DNA from: Brevibacterium sp. UMB1308A
GTDB taxonomy: Bacteria; Actinomycetota; Actinomycetes; Actinomycetales; Brevibacteriaceae
Direction: 5' to 3'
DNA length: 64,000 nucleotides
Assembly (NCBI RefSeq): GCF_030230605.1
Contig: NZ_JASPDO010000010.1
Coordinates: 1-64,000 of the forward strand
This document shows, one piece after another, positions 24,739-33,791 of the stretch. The notes under the pieces are model-generated. The model ran no database searches and was not told where the DNA came from. It saw only the letters and a list, made by a program, of their open reading frames with translations. A program made the translations under genes and the position numbers. Position 1 is the stretch's first letter. Every line of letters starts with the position of its first letter.

Positions 24739-27480
24739 ATGAGCTCCTCGCCACCCACCGACACGCTCGCAATCCCCAACCCACACGCACAGCAGCCGGA
24801 TGACGTCGTCTCCGTTCTTGGCACCTCGGCACACAAGGGACTCACCGAGACCCAGGCAGCCGATCGTCTGAAGTCCCACGGCCGTAACGAACTTGCCCAC
24901 GCAAAAACCACTCCGCTCTGGCGTCGAGTACTGCGGTTGCTGAACGAACCACTGACCTACCTACTGTTCGTCGCGATCATCGTTTCGAGCTTCGCCTGGG
25001 TCGCGGAAGGCAGACAGGGCGCCCCCATCGACGCGATCGTCATCGCTGCAGTCATCATTGTGAACACGGTTATCGGGCTGGTCCAAGAACTCAAAGCCGC
25101 TGATGCGGTCGCTTCCCTCAAAGAAATGACCAGCCTGAGCGCAACTGTTACCCGTGACGGCCACACCCAGGTCATCGACGCCACCGACCTGGTTCCCGGC
25201 GACATCCTGCAACTTGCCGAAGGCGATGCAGTGCCGGCAGACGCTCGCCTCCTTTCTTGCAACGGCCTCATGGTCGCTGAAAGTGCGCTGACCGGAGAGT
25301 CCGTGCCCGTCCACAAGACCGTCGAGGCAGTCGCCCCTGATACACCTCTGGCAGACAGGCTCACGATGGTCTACTCCGGCACCGCCATCACTCAGGGCAG
25401 TGCCCGTGCTGTTGTCACTGGTACTGGAGCCACCAGCGAAATCGGCCAGATCGCGGGCATGATCTCGACGGCTGAAACCACCAGCACGCCCCTGCAAAAA
25501 GAGATGGCAGCAGTGGGTAAGACACTCACGATCGTCGTCACCGCGATCGCCCTGGCCGTCATGGCCACTCTCTACCTCGTCACCGCTGATCACTCGGTGG
25601 CTTCACTGGTCAGCATCCTGCTACTGGGCGTGTCCTTAGCCGTTGCTGCTGTGCCAGAAGGCCTCACCGCGATCGTCTCCGTGATCCTTGCAATGGGTGT
25701 GCGGCGGATGGCCGCTCACCAAGCGATCGTCAAGAAGCTCGACGCGGTCGAATCCCTTGGGTCAGCAGGTGTTGTGTGCACGGATAAAACCGGAACGCTC
25801 ACCCTGAATCAGATGACCATCGACCGTGTCATCACCGCAGACGGCCGCTTCCACATCACTGATGCCCAAGCTGCCGAGACTCTCACACTTGGGTCGATCG
25901 CCTCGAATGCCCGGCTCGCCGCCGACGGCCCAATCGGTGACCCGACCGAAGTGGCCTTTCTCATCGGGTGTTCCGACGCTGGACTCGCCGTCCCCAAACC
26001 ACACCGATTGGACGAACTTCCGTTCTCCTCTGAACGCAAACGCATGTCCGTCCTCATCGTAAAAGACACGAACACTGCTGACCCTGACACCGCGCAACTC
26101 GTCATGAAAGGCGCCCCAGATGTGGTGCTCGCCCGCTGTACCCACGTGCACACTGCACACGGGGACATTGAGGCCACTCCCGAGGTGCTCTCCCGCCTGC
26201 AAGAAGAAGTCACCTCTTTGGCTGGGGAGGCCTACCGGACACTGGCGGTAGCTGTGCGGGAGGTGTCTGCCACCTCAGGCGGGGACGACACCCCCGCACC
26301 TAACCTGGACGCGGAAGCGGAACAGGGACTGACTTTCGTTGGCCTGGTTGCGATGATCGACCCGCCCAGGCCAGAGGCCAAAGAGGCGATCGTTCAAGCG
26401 CAACAGGCCGGGATCCGCGTCATCATGATCACCGGCGACCACCCGCTGACAGCCCAAAAGATCGCCACCGACCTGGGCATCAACGAACCGAAAATTCTCA
26501 CCGGAGCGCAGCTGAACGAACTCGATGATGCGCAGTTCGCCGAGGCCGTCGAAACGACCTCTGTTTTTGCTCGCGTCGACCCCAGCCACAAGCTCCGAAT
26601 CGTCACAAGCTTGCAAGCCCACGGTCACGTCGTGTCGATGACCGGCGACGGCGTCAACGACGCACCAGCCCTCAAGCGCGCCGACATCGGTGTGGCGATG
26701 GGCATCACCGGCACACGAGTCTCACATGATGCGGCGACAATGATTCTTGCCGATGACAACTTCGCCTCGATCATTAAGGCAGTCAAACTGGGGCGCGGCA
26801 TCTACTCCAACCTCAAGAAAGTGCTGCGCTACCTGCTGTCATCGAACATGGGTGAAGTCCTCACCGTGTTCGGTGGGGTTGTGCTCGCAGGCATGCTGGG
26901 CCTGATCCAAGCCGACGGTACGGTGATCCTTCCGCTGGTGGCCACCCAGATCTTGTGGGTGAACCTTGTCACCGACTCTGCCCCCGCACTCGCACTGGGC
27001 GTGGACCCTGTTGATGACCACGTGATGACAAAACCCCCACGCCGTCCCGATCAGCGCGCACTCGACGGTCCCGAATGGGCACGCATCCTGGGTACGGGAT
27101 TCGTCATGGCAGCGCTTTCGCTCCTTGCACTTGACGTGTGCCTGCCCGGCGGGCTCATCGAAGGCAACGACGACGTGGCCACAGGCCGGACGGTCGCCTT
27201 CACCGTGCTCGTTATTTTGCAACTGGTGAACACACTGTCGGTCCGGCACGCACACAGATCGATGTTCATTGGTGTGTTTAGCAACCACTGGCTCTGGCTG
27301 GCGCTCGCAGTCGGGCTGCTACTGCAAGTCCTTGTCGTTTACGTGCCTATTCTCAACGCAGCATTCTCAACGGTGCCACTTGACGGGCAACACTGGTTGC
27401 TGGTGATTGGTTGCGCGGTGGTCTTCGTCATCCTTGAAGAACTGCGCCGGGCAGTCGTGACGATGGTCCGGCGGGGTTAA
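24739..27480 (+). CDS. cation-translocating P-type ATPase (calcium-type, P2)
   Basis: This 913-aa transporter has the P-type ATPase plan: an N-terminal cation-ATPase domain, actuator motif TGES, phosphorylation site DKTGTLT with D349, hinge TGDGVNDAPA, and about ten membrane helices. The helix-4 segment VAAVPEGL and the C-terminal six helices place it among P2 ATPases of the SERCA/PMCA/PacL type, so Ca2+ (or Mn2+/Na+) export is likely. It is transcribed alone and is followed by a stem-loop shared with the convergent pgm gene. Confidence 0.92.
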   Translation: MSSSPPTDTLAIPNPHAQQPDDVVSVLGTSAHKGLTETQAADRLKSHGRNELAHAKTTPLWRRVLRLLNEPLTYLLFVAIIVSSFAWVAEGRQGAPIDAIVIAAVIIVNTVIGLVQELKAADAVASLKEMTSLSATVTRDGHTQVIDATDLVPGDILQLAEGDAVPADARLLSCNGLMVAESALTGESVPVHKTVEAVAPDTPLADRLTMVYSGTAITQGSARAVVTGTGATSEIGQIAGMISTAETTSTPLQKEMAAVGKTLTIVVTAIALAVMATLYLVTADHSVASLVSILLLGVSLAVAAVPEGLTAIVSVILAMGVRRMAAHQAIVKKLDAVESLGSAGVVCTDKTGTLTLNQMTIDRVITADGRFHITDAQAAETLTLGSIASNARLAADGPIGDPTEVAFLIGCSDAGLAVPKPHRLDELPFSSERKRMSVLIVKDTNTADPDTAQLVMKGAPDVVLARCTHVHTAHGDIEATPEVLSRLQEEVTSLAGEAYRTLAVAVREVSATSGGDDTPAPNLDAEAEQGLTFVGLVAMIDPPRPEAKEAIVQAQQAGIRVIMITGDHPLTAQKIATDLGINEPKILTGAQLNELDDAQFAEAVETTSVFARVDPSHKLRIVTSLQAHGHVVSMTGDGVNDAPALKRADIGVAMGITGTRVSHDAATMILADDNFASIIKAVKLGRGIYSNLKKVLRYLLSSNMGEVLTVFGGVVLAGMLGLIQADGTVILPLVATQILWVNLVTDSAPALALGVDPVDDHVMTKPPRRPDQRALDGPEWARILGTGFVMAALSLLALDVCLPGGLIEGNDDVATGRTVAFTVLVILQLVNTLSVRHAHRSMFIGVFSNHWLWLALAVGLLLQVLVVYVPILNAAFSTVPLDGQHWLLVIGCAVVFVILEELRRAVVTMVRRG

Positions 27481-27536
27481 GGTAGCCCCACCTCGGACGG
27501 GGTCGCACACCTCGGCGGGCCACCTGCCGGGCTACC
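27481..27536. terminator. stem-loop between convergent genes
   Basis: GGTAGCCC (27481-27488) pairs with GGGCTACC (27529-27536). The loop contains two copies of ACCTCGG. It starts on the base after the P-ATPase stop codon and could terminate both convergent transcripts, although no T-run follows. Confidence 0.5.
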
Positions 27537-27550
27537 CACCACAATGCCCA

Positions 27551-29191
27551 CTACTTAAGAACGGCCCCCACGACCTCGCGGGCTTGTTCCTGAACCTGCG
27601 CCAGGTGCTCGTCACCCTTGAACGACTCAGCGTAAATCTTGTACACGTCTTCCGTGCCAGACGGCCGCGCGGCAAACCACGCGTTATCCGTGGTCACTTT
27701 CAGCCCGCCAATAGCGGCACCATTTCCGGGTGCCTCCGTGAACGTGCCCGTGATGGGGTCACCCGCCAACGTGGTGGCCGTGACATCCGATGCGCTGAGT
27801 TTCTTCAAAACAGCCTTCTGCTCAGGTGTGGCAGGCGCATCCACGCGGGCATACGAACTCGCGCCCAGTTCTGCGACCAGCTTGGCGTGACGCTGTGAAG
27901 GAGTCTCGCCAGTCTTCGCCGTGATCTCGGCAGCTAGCAGGCACAGCAGAATCCCGTCCTTATCCGTGGACCACGCAGAGCCGTCCATCCGCAAGAACGA
28001 CGCGCCCGCGGACTCTTCGCCGCCGAATCCCAAGGAACCGTCAGCCAGCCCGTCTACGAACCACTTAAACCCAACGGGCACCTCGACCAGCTTCCGACCC
28101 AAGCGCGCTGCCACCCGGTCAATGAGACTGGAGGACACCAGCGTCTTCCCAATTGCCACCTCGGCGCCCCAACCGGGACGGTTCTGGAACAGGTAGTCAA
28201 TTGCCACGGCCAGGTAGTGATTGGGGTTCATGAGTCCGCCATCAGGGGTAACGATCCCGTGCCGGTCAGCATCTGGGTCGTTCCCAAAGCCCAGGTCGTA
28301 ATCCCCGGCCGACTCAATCAGCGACGCCATGGCATACGGCGAGGAACAGTCCATGCGGATCTTTTCGTCCCAGTCCAGGGTCATGAACGCCCATGCCGGA
28401 TCCACCTGCGAGTTCACCACGTCCAGGTTGAGGTCGTGGATTTCGCTGATCGAGGACCAGAAGTCAACGCTTGCACCACCTAGCGGGTCAGCGGCCAAGC
28501 GCAGACCGGACTGGGCGATCGCCTCCATGTCAATGACCGCGCCGAGGTCGTCAATGTAGTTGTCGACGTAGTTGAAGTTGGTGGTGTTCTCCAGGTGGAA
28601 GGCCCGCTGGAACGGGGTGCGTGGGATGTCTCGCCAGCCACCGTCCAGCAGTTCGTTGGCCCGGTTTTCGATCCACGCGGTGATGTCGGCGCCAGCTGGG
28701 CCGCCGTGGGGTGGGTTGTATTTGATTCCGCCGTCTCCGGGTGGGTTGTGGGACGGGGTGATGATGATGCCGTCGGCCAGCCCCTGCGCGGTGCCCACAC
28801 GCGTGTTGTGAGTGATGATCGCGTGGCTGAGCACCGGGGTTGGGGTGTAGCCGTCACGGTCGTCGATCATGGCAGGCACGTTCGCTCCTGCGAGCACTTC
28901 TAGCACTGTGAGCAACGCCGGTTCTGACAGGGCGTGCGTGTCGCGCCCTACATAGATGGGGCCGGTGTAGTTTTGGCTCGCCCGGTATTCGATGATGGCC
29001 TGGGTGATGGCTACGATGTGAGCTTCGTTGAATGACCCGGTGAGGCTGCTGCCCCTGTGTCCCGAGGTGCCAAAGGACACCCGCTGGGTAGGCTCGCTGG
29101 GCGTGGGTACCGTGTCGTGGTACGCATCGAGCAGTTTAGAAATGTCGACGAGGTCTGTTTCCTGGGCTGGTTGTCCTGCTCGGTTGGTCAT
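27551..29191 (-). CDS. pgm: phosphoglucomutase (alpha-D-glucose phosphate-specific)
   Basis: This 546-aa enzyme interconverts glucose 1-phosphate and glucose 6-phosphate. It has the phosphoserine loop TPSHNPP (S147), the sugar-specificity loop GGEESAG and the phosphate-binding [13 protein letters not shown] near the C-terminus. The length fits the ~545-aa Pgm type. The ATG at 29191 was chosen over a GTG two codons upstream because GGAG lies nine bases before it. It supplies glucose 1-phosphate for nucleotide sugars, such as those used in the glycan locus. Confidence 0.95.
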   Translation of the reverse strand: MTNRAGQPAQETDLVDISKLLDAYHDTVPTPSEPTQRVSFGTSGHRGSSLTGSFNEAHIVAITQAIIEYRASQNYTGPIYVGRDTHALSEPALLTVLEVLAGANVPAMIDDRDGYTPTPVLSHAIITHNTRVGTAQGLADGIIITPSHNPPGDGGIKYNPPHGGPAGADITAWIENRANELLDGGWRDIPRTPFQRAFHLENTTNFNYVDNYIDDLGAVIDMEAIAQSGLRLAADPLGGASVDFWSSISEIHDLNLDVVNSQVDPAWAFMTLDWDEKIRMDCSSPYAMASLIESAGDYDLGFGNDPDADRHGIVTPDGGLMNPNHYLAVAIDYLFQNRPGWGAEVAIGKTLVSSSLIDRVAARLGRKLVEVPVGFKWFVDGLADGSLGFGGEESAGASFLRMDGSAWSTDKDGILLCLLAAEITAKTGETPSQRHAKLVAELGASSYARVDAPATPEQKAVLKKLSASDVTATTLAGDPITGTFTEAPGNGAAIGGLKVTTDNAWFAARPSGTEDVYKIYAESFKGDEHLAQVQEQAREVVGAVLK

Positions 29192-29281
29192 GTTCACTCA
29201 CTCCGGTCGTGCTACAAGGTGTGGGCGGGTGCGCGGGCTGTCAGTGGGGGTGGGGTCAGGTCGCGGGGATCAAACTTGGGA

Positions 29282-29608
29282 TCAAACTACGGTGGGTTCT
29301 TGACCGTTTTCAGACACGATTGGACGTCCGTGATCAAGGTTCCACGCGCCCATTCCGCCTTCGACAACGATGGCGTCAAATCCGTTGAGGTTGAGCCATG
29401 CGGCGGCACGCAAAGCGCGACCGCCTGAACGGCACATCACGTACACGTCAACGTCGACGGGCACGTCGCCGTAGCGTGGTTCAAGTTCACTGAGTGGAAT
29501 GTGGTGCGCACCTTCAATGTGTCCGGCTTCGAACTCGAAGTCTTCGCGGACATCTAAGAAAACAGCGTCGTCTGGAATTTCTGGAACGGTAACTGTTGGT
29601 TCGCTCAT
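29282..29608 (-). CDS. rhodanese-domain protein
   Basis: This 108-aa single-domain rhodanese has the active loop C59-R-S-G-G-R and the usual FLDVRE N-terminal motif. It could carry persulfide sulfur. TACACT lies 6 nt before the ATG (leaderless pattern). Confidence 0.9.
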   Translation of the reverse strand: MSEPTVTVPEIPDDAVFLDVREDFEFEAGHIEGAHHIPLSELEPRYGDVPVDVDVYVMCRSGGRALRAAAWLNLNGFDAIVVEGGMGAWNLDHGRPIVSENGQEPTVV

Positions 29609-29614
29609 ATCGTC

Positions 29615-29620
29615 AGTGTA
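29615..29620 (-). promoter_or_regulatory. -10 box TACACT, leaderless start of the rhodanese gene
   Basis: Minus strand TACACT, then GACGAT (6 nt), then the ATG at 29608. Confidence 0.5.
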
Positions 29621-29650
29621 GCCGTGCCTTTATGAAGGTGGGCTGAATTT

Positions 29651-31168
29651 TCACTTCGGCATGCTGCCGGTATCACGCAGTGAAACGTGCCAGCTCAAAG
29701 CCTCTTCCAGAATGTGCGGCGTGTGGAGTCCGGTTGCGCTCTTGCACGCCCGGTCGTAGTAGTCGCGCAGCGCGTCACGGAAGTCCGGGTGGGCACAGTT
29801 GTCGATGATGCGTTCGGCACGTTTGTGTGGCGACAGGCCGCGGAGGTCTGCGATTCCCTGTTCGGTCACAATGACGTGAACATCGTGTTCCGTGTGGTCC
29901 ACGTGGCTGGCCATGGGCACCACTGTTGAGATCTTGCCACCCTTAGCGATTGACGGTGACACGAAGAAGTTGAGGAACGCGTTGCGGGCGAAGTCACCTG
30001 AACCGCCGATCCCGTTGATCATCTTCGAACCCATGACGTGTGTGGAGTTCACGTGCCCGTAAATGTCGGTTTCGACCATGCCGTTGATCGCAATGACACC
30101 TAGGCGGCGCACAATTTCTGGGTGGTTCGACATTTCTTGTGGCCGCAACAAGATACGGCCCTTGTAGTTGTCGATGTTCTGGTTGAACTTTTCAGCAACA
30201 TCCCGCGACAGGCTAAACGAGGTAGCGGAAATGCTGTCCAGCTTGCCCGTGTCTAACAGAGCGAGCAAGTTGTCTTGGATGACCTCGGTGTAGGAAGTCA
30301 TGTGTTCGAACTCTGAATCAGCCAGGCCTGCCAGCACCGCGTTAGCCACATTGCCCACACCGGATTGCAACGGCAGAAGGTTCCTTGGCATGCGACCGGC
30401 TTTGACTTCGTGGCGCAAGAAGTCGATGAGGTATCCGGCCATCGCCTCTGAAGCGTCGTCAACCGGGCTGAACGTGTTGTCGCGGTCAGGCGCGTCGGTT
30501 TTCACGATCGCCACGATCTTGTCCGGGTCTACCCGCAGGTATGGGTCGCCAATACGCTGGTCTGGCGAAAGGATCTGGATGGGGTTGCGGTGCGGAGGAA
30601 TGCGCGTTCCGTAGTACACGTCGTGCATGCCTTCGAACTGGGTGGGCAACCATTCGTTGACTTCTAGAATGACTTTGTCGGCAAGGTCAAGCCAGGTTTT
30701 GTTGTTTCCGACCGAGGTGCCCGGCACCAAAAGTCCGTTAGGCAGGATGGCCGCGACTTCAATGACGGCAACGTCGAGGTTGCCGTAGAAACCGAACCAC
30801 ATTTGCTGTGCCAGGTGGCTCAGGTGCTGGTCCATGTATTCGACGCGTCCGTCGTTAATGGCTTTCCGCATGTCCGGGTCGGTGTTGAAAGGCGTGCGCA
30901 GATGCACCCCATCGACTTCAGCCAGGGCGCCATCCACCTCGGCCGAGGTGGAAGCACCAGTAAACATACCAATCGAGAATTCGTCGCCAGCGCTGTGCGC
31001 GTCACGAATCCGGTTGGCGAGTGCTTGGGGGACTGCTTTAGGGAAACCGGCGCCAGTAAAACCACTCATACCGACGTTGTCGCCGTGGTTGATGAACGTG
31101 GCGGCGTCGGTGGCAGACATCACCTTGTGGGTGAGTTCAGGACTCAAAATGCGGGACATGGTCCTCAT
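29651..31168 (-). CDS. acetyl-CoA hydrolase / CoA-transferase family protein
   Basis: This 505-aa protein is of the Cat1/AarC/Ach1 family, which moves CoA between acetate, succinate or propionate, or hydrolyses acetyl-CoA. The catalytic-Glu region VTEQGIADLRGLSP and the GIGGSGDFARNA loop are present. The start may be the ATG at 31168 or three codons later at 31159; neither has a well-spaced ribosome binding site. It lies 13 bp downstream of a TetR-type gene with the same direction, which likely controls it. Confidence 0.9.
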   Translation of the reverse strand: MRTMSRILSPELTHKVMSATDAATFINHGDNVGMSGFTGAGFPKAVPQALANRIRDAHSAGDEFSIGMFTGASTSAEVDGALAEVDGVHLRTPFNTDPDMRKAINDGRVEYMDQHLSHLAQQMWFGFYGNLDVAVIEVAAILPNGLLVPGTSVGNNKTWLDLADKVILEVNEWLPTQFEGMHDVYYGTRIPPHRNPIQILSPDQRIGDPYLRVDPDKIVAIVKTDAPDRDNTFSPVDDASEAMAGYLIDFLRHEVKAGRMPRNLLPLQSGVGNVANAVLAGLADSEFEHMTSYTEVIQDNLLALLDTGKLDSISATSFSLSRDVAEKFNQNIDNYKGRILLRPQEMSNHPEIVRRLGVIAINGMVETDIYGHVNSTHVMGSKMINGIGGSGDFARNAFLNFFVSPSIAKGGKISTVVPMASHVDHTEHDVHVIVTEQGIADLRGLSPHKRAERIIDNCAHPDFRDALRDYYDRACKSATGLHTPHILEEALSWHVSLRDTGSMPK

Positions 31169-31181
31169 TCTTTCAAATGGT

Positions 31182-31889
31182 TCATAGGGGAGGTAACCGG
31201 ACTCCGTCTACGGCCACATTTTCGTCCCCGTTTGGCTGCTCAGGATCAGGGTCGATGCGTGTGGCCGAGGCGTCAACTCGTCCGTTGAAATACAGTTCGA
31301 TGTTGCGCGCTTGTTCAGAACCAAGCATACGTAATGTTGCCTGCACGTACTGGTAGGCAAGCGTCTCAGGAGTGTACGTGCCGCCGGGTACGAACCACTG
31401 CGGGATTGCATTGCACATCGCGTTCACCGATCGGGTCATCAACGCTGGGTCGTCAACATGGAAGATCCCCTGGGAACGACCTCGGGCAATAATCTTTTCA
31501 AATATGGAACTGGATTCGCGCTGCATTTCGTGGGCTTGTGCGTAGCGCGGACCCTCCAATCGGCCGGTTTCTAGCAGAATGACCCGGGAGTACATCACGT
31601 TGATGCACCGGTAGCTCACCAGGTGCTGAACGCCGTAGGCGACTTGGGCGTTAACGTCACCTGGGGCTTGCGCGAGGATTTCAGCCGTGCGTTCGTTGTA
31701 CGTGGAGTAGGCCTTCTCCACCAGTGCAAACAGTGCTTCCTTCTTTGACGAGAAGTAGTAATACAGCGCGGAAAGGCTGAGGTTGGCTCGCTGGGCGATG
31801 TCGCGAATGGATGCTCCGTCGAATCCGTTCTGCGCGAACGTCACCAGCGCGGCTTGAAGGATTTGATCCTTGCCGTTGGGCTTTGTCAT
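31182..31889 (-). CDS. TetR/AcrR family regulator
   Basis: This 235-aa protein has an N-terminal helix-turn-helix (ILQAALVTFAQNGFDG...LSALYYYFSSKKEAL) and a C-terminal ligand domain typical of fatty-acid-responsive TetR proteins. A GGAG ribosome binding site precedes the ATG. It is first of two genes with the CoA-transferase and divergent from an SDR of the hydroxyacyl-CoA dehydrogenase type, so it probably controls acyl-CoA catabolism genes. Confidence 0.9.
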   Translation of the reverse strand: MTKPNGKDQILQAALVTFAQNGFDGASIRDIAQRANLSLSALYYYFSSKKEALFALVEKAYSTYNERTAEILAQAPGDVNAQVAYGVQHLVSYRCINVMYSRVILLETGRLEGPRYAQAHEMQRESSSIFEKIIARGRSQGIFHVDDPALMTRSVNAMCNAIPQWFVPGGTYTPETLAYQYVQATLRMLGSEQARNIELYFNGRVDASATRIDPDPEQPNGDENVAVDGVRLPPL

Positions 31890-31970
31890 GTTGGGCTCCT
31901 TTTTCGTGAGCTTCTCGTATAGCTAACCAACGCCAAAAATGTGACGCAAGTTATGCCCTGTTAACTGTGC

Positions 31971-32016
31971 GTCCTAGACTGGGCCTTAGCCTGGTGACAT
32001 AACCAGGGTTTTGGTT
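31971..32016 (+). promoter_or_regulatory. -10 box and leader hairpin before the hydroxyacyl-CoA dehydrogenase gene
   Basis: A TAGACT box lies near 31974. Just behind it CCTGGT (31990-31995) and ACCAGG (32002-32007) form a stem with a 6-nt loop, followed by GTTTTGGTTTT. This looks like an early intrinsic terminator in the leader, or an operator for the divergent TetR protein (CTGGTGACATAACCAG is a palindrome). Confidence 0.4.
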
Positions 32017-32080
32017 TTACGTGTTAAGTGGCGCTCGCCCTATGTGGGGTGGTGTGCTCCGAACAACCGGAGGTAAAGGT

Positions 32081-32842
32081 ATGAAACTCGACGGTGCAGT
32101 AGCACTGGTGACCGGTGGTGCTTCAGGTCTTGGACTTGCAACGACCAAGCGCTTCTTGGAAGCCGGCGCGAAAGTTGTCATGGTCGACTTGAATGAAGAA
32201 GTCGGAAATGAAGCAGCAGCGAGCCTGGGCGACAACGCTCACTTTGTGGCTGCTGACGTGCAGAACGAAGAGCAGGTTCAGGCTGCTGTTGACAAGGCCA
32301 CCAGCCTGGGTGACCTGCGTGTTGTTGTGAACTGTGCAGGTGTTGCAACGCCTGGCAAGTTGGTTGGTAAGAAGGGTGCGCTTCCGCTGGACCAGCTCAA
32401 GCTGGTTATTGGCGTGAACCTGATCGGAACCATCAACGTGTGCCGTTTGGCTACCGTTGCGATGCAGCAGAACGAAGAGCTCGACGGTGACCGTGGTGTC
32501 ATCATCAACACCGCTTCGGTTGCTGCGTTCGACGGTCAGATTGGTCAGATCGCGTACTCCGCGTCTAAGGGTGGTGTCCACGCTGTGACTCTGCCGATGG
32601 CGCGTGAATTGGCTGCAAGCAAGATCCGCGTGAACACGATTGCGCCCGGTATCTTCCAGACCCCGATGATGGCTGGTCTGCCACAGGCCGCGCAGGACTC
32701 TTTGGCTGCTTCGATTCCGCACCCTGCACGTCTGGGTACGCCGGAAGAATACGCGCAGCTGGCTGACATGCTGGTCACCCACGAATACATCAACGGTGAG
32801 ACCATCCGCCTGGACGGCGCTATCCGCATGGCTCCGAAATAA
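32081..32842 (+). CDS. SDR, 3-hydroxyacyl-CoA dehydrogenase type 2-like
   Basis: This 253-aa classical SDR resembles HSD17B10/2-methyl-3-hydroxybutyryl-CoA dehydrogenase: TGGASGLG, DVQNEEQV (Asp at the adenine site), NCAGVATPGK, YSASKGG and the IAPGIFQTPMM segment. It oxidises 3-hydroxyacyl-CoA with NAD+. An ideal GGAGG ribosome binding site supports the ATG at 32081. A strong terminator follows. Confidence 0.9.
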   Translation: MKLDGAVALVTGGASGLGLATTKRFLEAGAKVVMVDLNEEVGNEAAASLGDNAHFVAADVQNEEQVQAAVDKATSLGDLRVVVNCAGVATPGKLVGKKGALPLDQLKLVIGVNLIGTINVCRLATVAMQQNEELDGDRGVIINTASVAAFDGQIGQIAYSASKGGVHAVTLPMARELAASKIRVNTIAPGIFQTPMMAGLPQAAQDSLAASIPHPARLGTPEEYAQLADMLVTHEYINGETIRLDGAIRMAPK

Positions 32843-32898
32843 GATTTCTGGTTCTTCCAGCGCTTGTGCGGTGTCGGTGATTTCTGGCGCCTCTGCGT

Positions 32899-32938
32899 AA
32901 AACCGGCGCGTGCCCTTCCTAGGGTGCGCGCCGGTTTT
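32899..32938 (+). terminator. rho-independent terminator
   Basis: AAAACCGGCGCG (32899-32910) pairs perfectly with CGCGCCGGTTTT (32927-32938), followed by GTTTTG. It ends the hydroxyacyl-CoA dehydrogenase transcript. Confidence 0.9.
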
Positions 32939-33032
32939 GTTTTGCTCACTGTGAGCTGGGTTGCCGTCACTTCAACGCCAACCCAGCTACCACCTCGGGC
33001 GTGGGAGCCCTGCACCACCCCCGCCGAGGTGG

Positions 33033-33638
33033 TTACTTGTGGGCATGCTGTGTTTCGTCTGTGTCGTGGCGGGTGCGGAAACTGTGGACGAGTTGGCGGC
33101 GTAGTACGACACCTCGGGCGGTGCCCATGCATATCAGGATCATGGTGAGGCAGAAGGCGCCGAGCGCAATTCGGTAGTCGAAGTCATGCGCGAGCGGGCT
33201 GTAGGTGAGTTCGCGTACGACAATCGACAGGATCGAGGCGGCGATTGCGGGAAGTGTCCATGAGGGTGAGAGCCGTGCTGACAAGGAAATGAGCACAACT
33301 GCTCCAGCTGGTGCGGCGAGCAGCGTGACGAACCACAGGCACAGGATGACCAGTGAGGCGACGAGTGCTTCGGGTGGTCCCACGTAGGATTTTTCGCGTT
33401 CCATGGGGTCGTGGCGGATCGCTGCGGGGAGCAGCGCGAGTGCGAGTACGCCCAGCGCGATCTCGACTCCCATGGTGACAAGCCCAACGGAGTCACCTGT
33501 GGGTAGAGGGCGTGGCAAGTCGCCGCGTTCCACCAGGATGAGTTGGGTCACGTACATGGCTACGCCTGTGATTGCCGAAATCCAAAACAGGATGAACGTG
33601 CGGTTGCGGGATCGCAGAGGTGTGTGTGACTCATCCAT
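33033..33638 (-). CDS. membrane protein of unknown function
   Basis: This 201-aa protein has about five to six hydrophobic segments and a charged C-terminus rich in His and Arg. I recognise no family. The start at 33638 was chosen because TACAGT lies 7 nt before it and the longer frame adds a non-membrane extension that runs through a hairpin. It is divergent from the sensor kinase gene, so a link to envelope stress is possible but unproven. Confidence 0.65.
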   Translation of the reverse strand: MDESHTPLRSRNRTFILFWISAITGVAMYVTQLILVERGDLPRPLPTGDSVGLVTMGVEIALGVLALALLPAAIRHDPMEREKSYVGPPEALVASLVILCLWFVTLLAAPAGAVVLISLSARLSPSWTLPAIAASILSIVVRELTYSPLAHDFDYRIALGAFCLTMILICMGTARGVVLRRQLVHSFRTRHDTDETQHAHK

Positions 33639-33677
33639 AGCGTTCACTGTAGTGGCGTAGGTTTTGTGCAAGCTTAG

Positions 33678-33727
33678 AAACCCCCGGACGAACGTGACAC
33701 GCTCACCCACTTCCACCTCGGGGGTTT
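33678..33727. other. inverted repeat between divergent leaderless promoters
   Basis: AAACCCCCG (33678-33686) and CGGGGGTTT (33719-33727) are perfect inverted arms around a 32-nt centre that holds one ACCTCGG. Both neighbouring genes have -10 boxes between this element and their start codons, so it is probably not in either transcript; it may be a DNA-level regulatory dyad or an old terminator. Confidence 0.5.
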
Positions 33728-33779
33728 TCCCTACCCCGGTTGGCGGTCAGCACCATATTCTTGAACGGTAGGCGAAACC

Positions 33780-33785
33780 TAGATT
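33780..33785 (+). promoter_or_regulatory. -10 box TAGATT, leaderless start of the sensor kinase gene
   Basis: TAGATT, then GGAAGC (6 nt), then the ATG at 33792. Confidence 0.5.
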
Positions 33786-33791
33786 GGAAGC

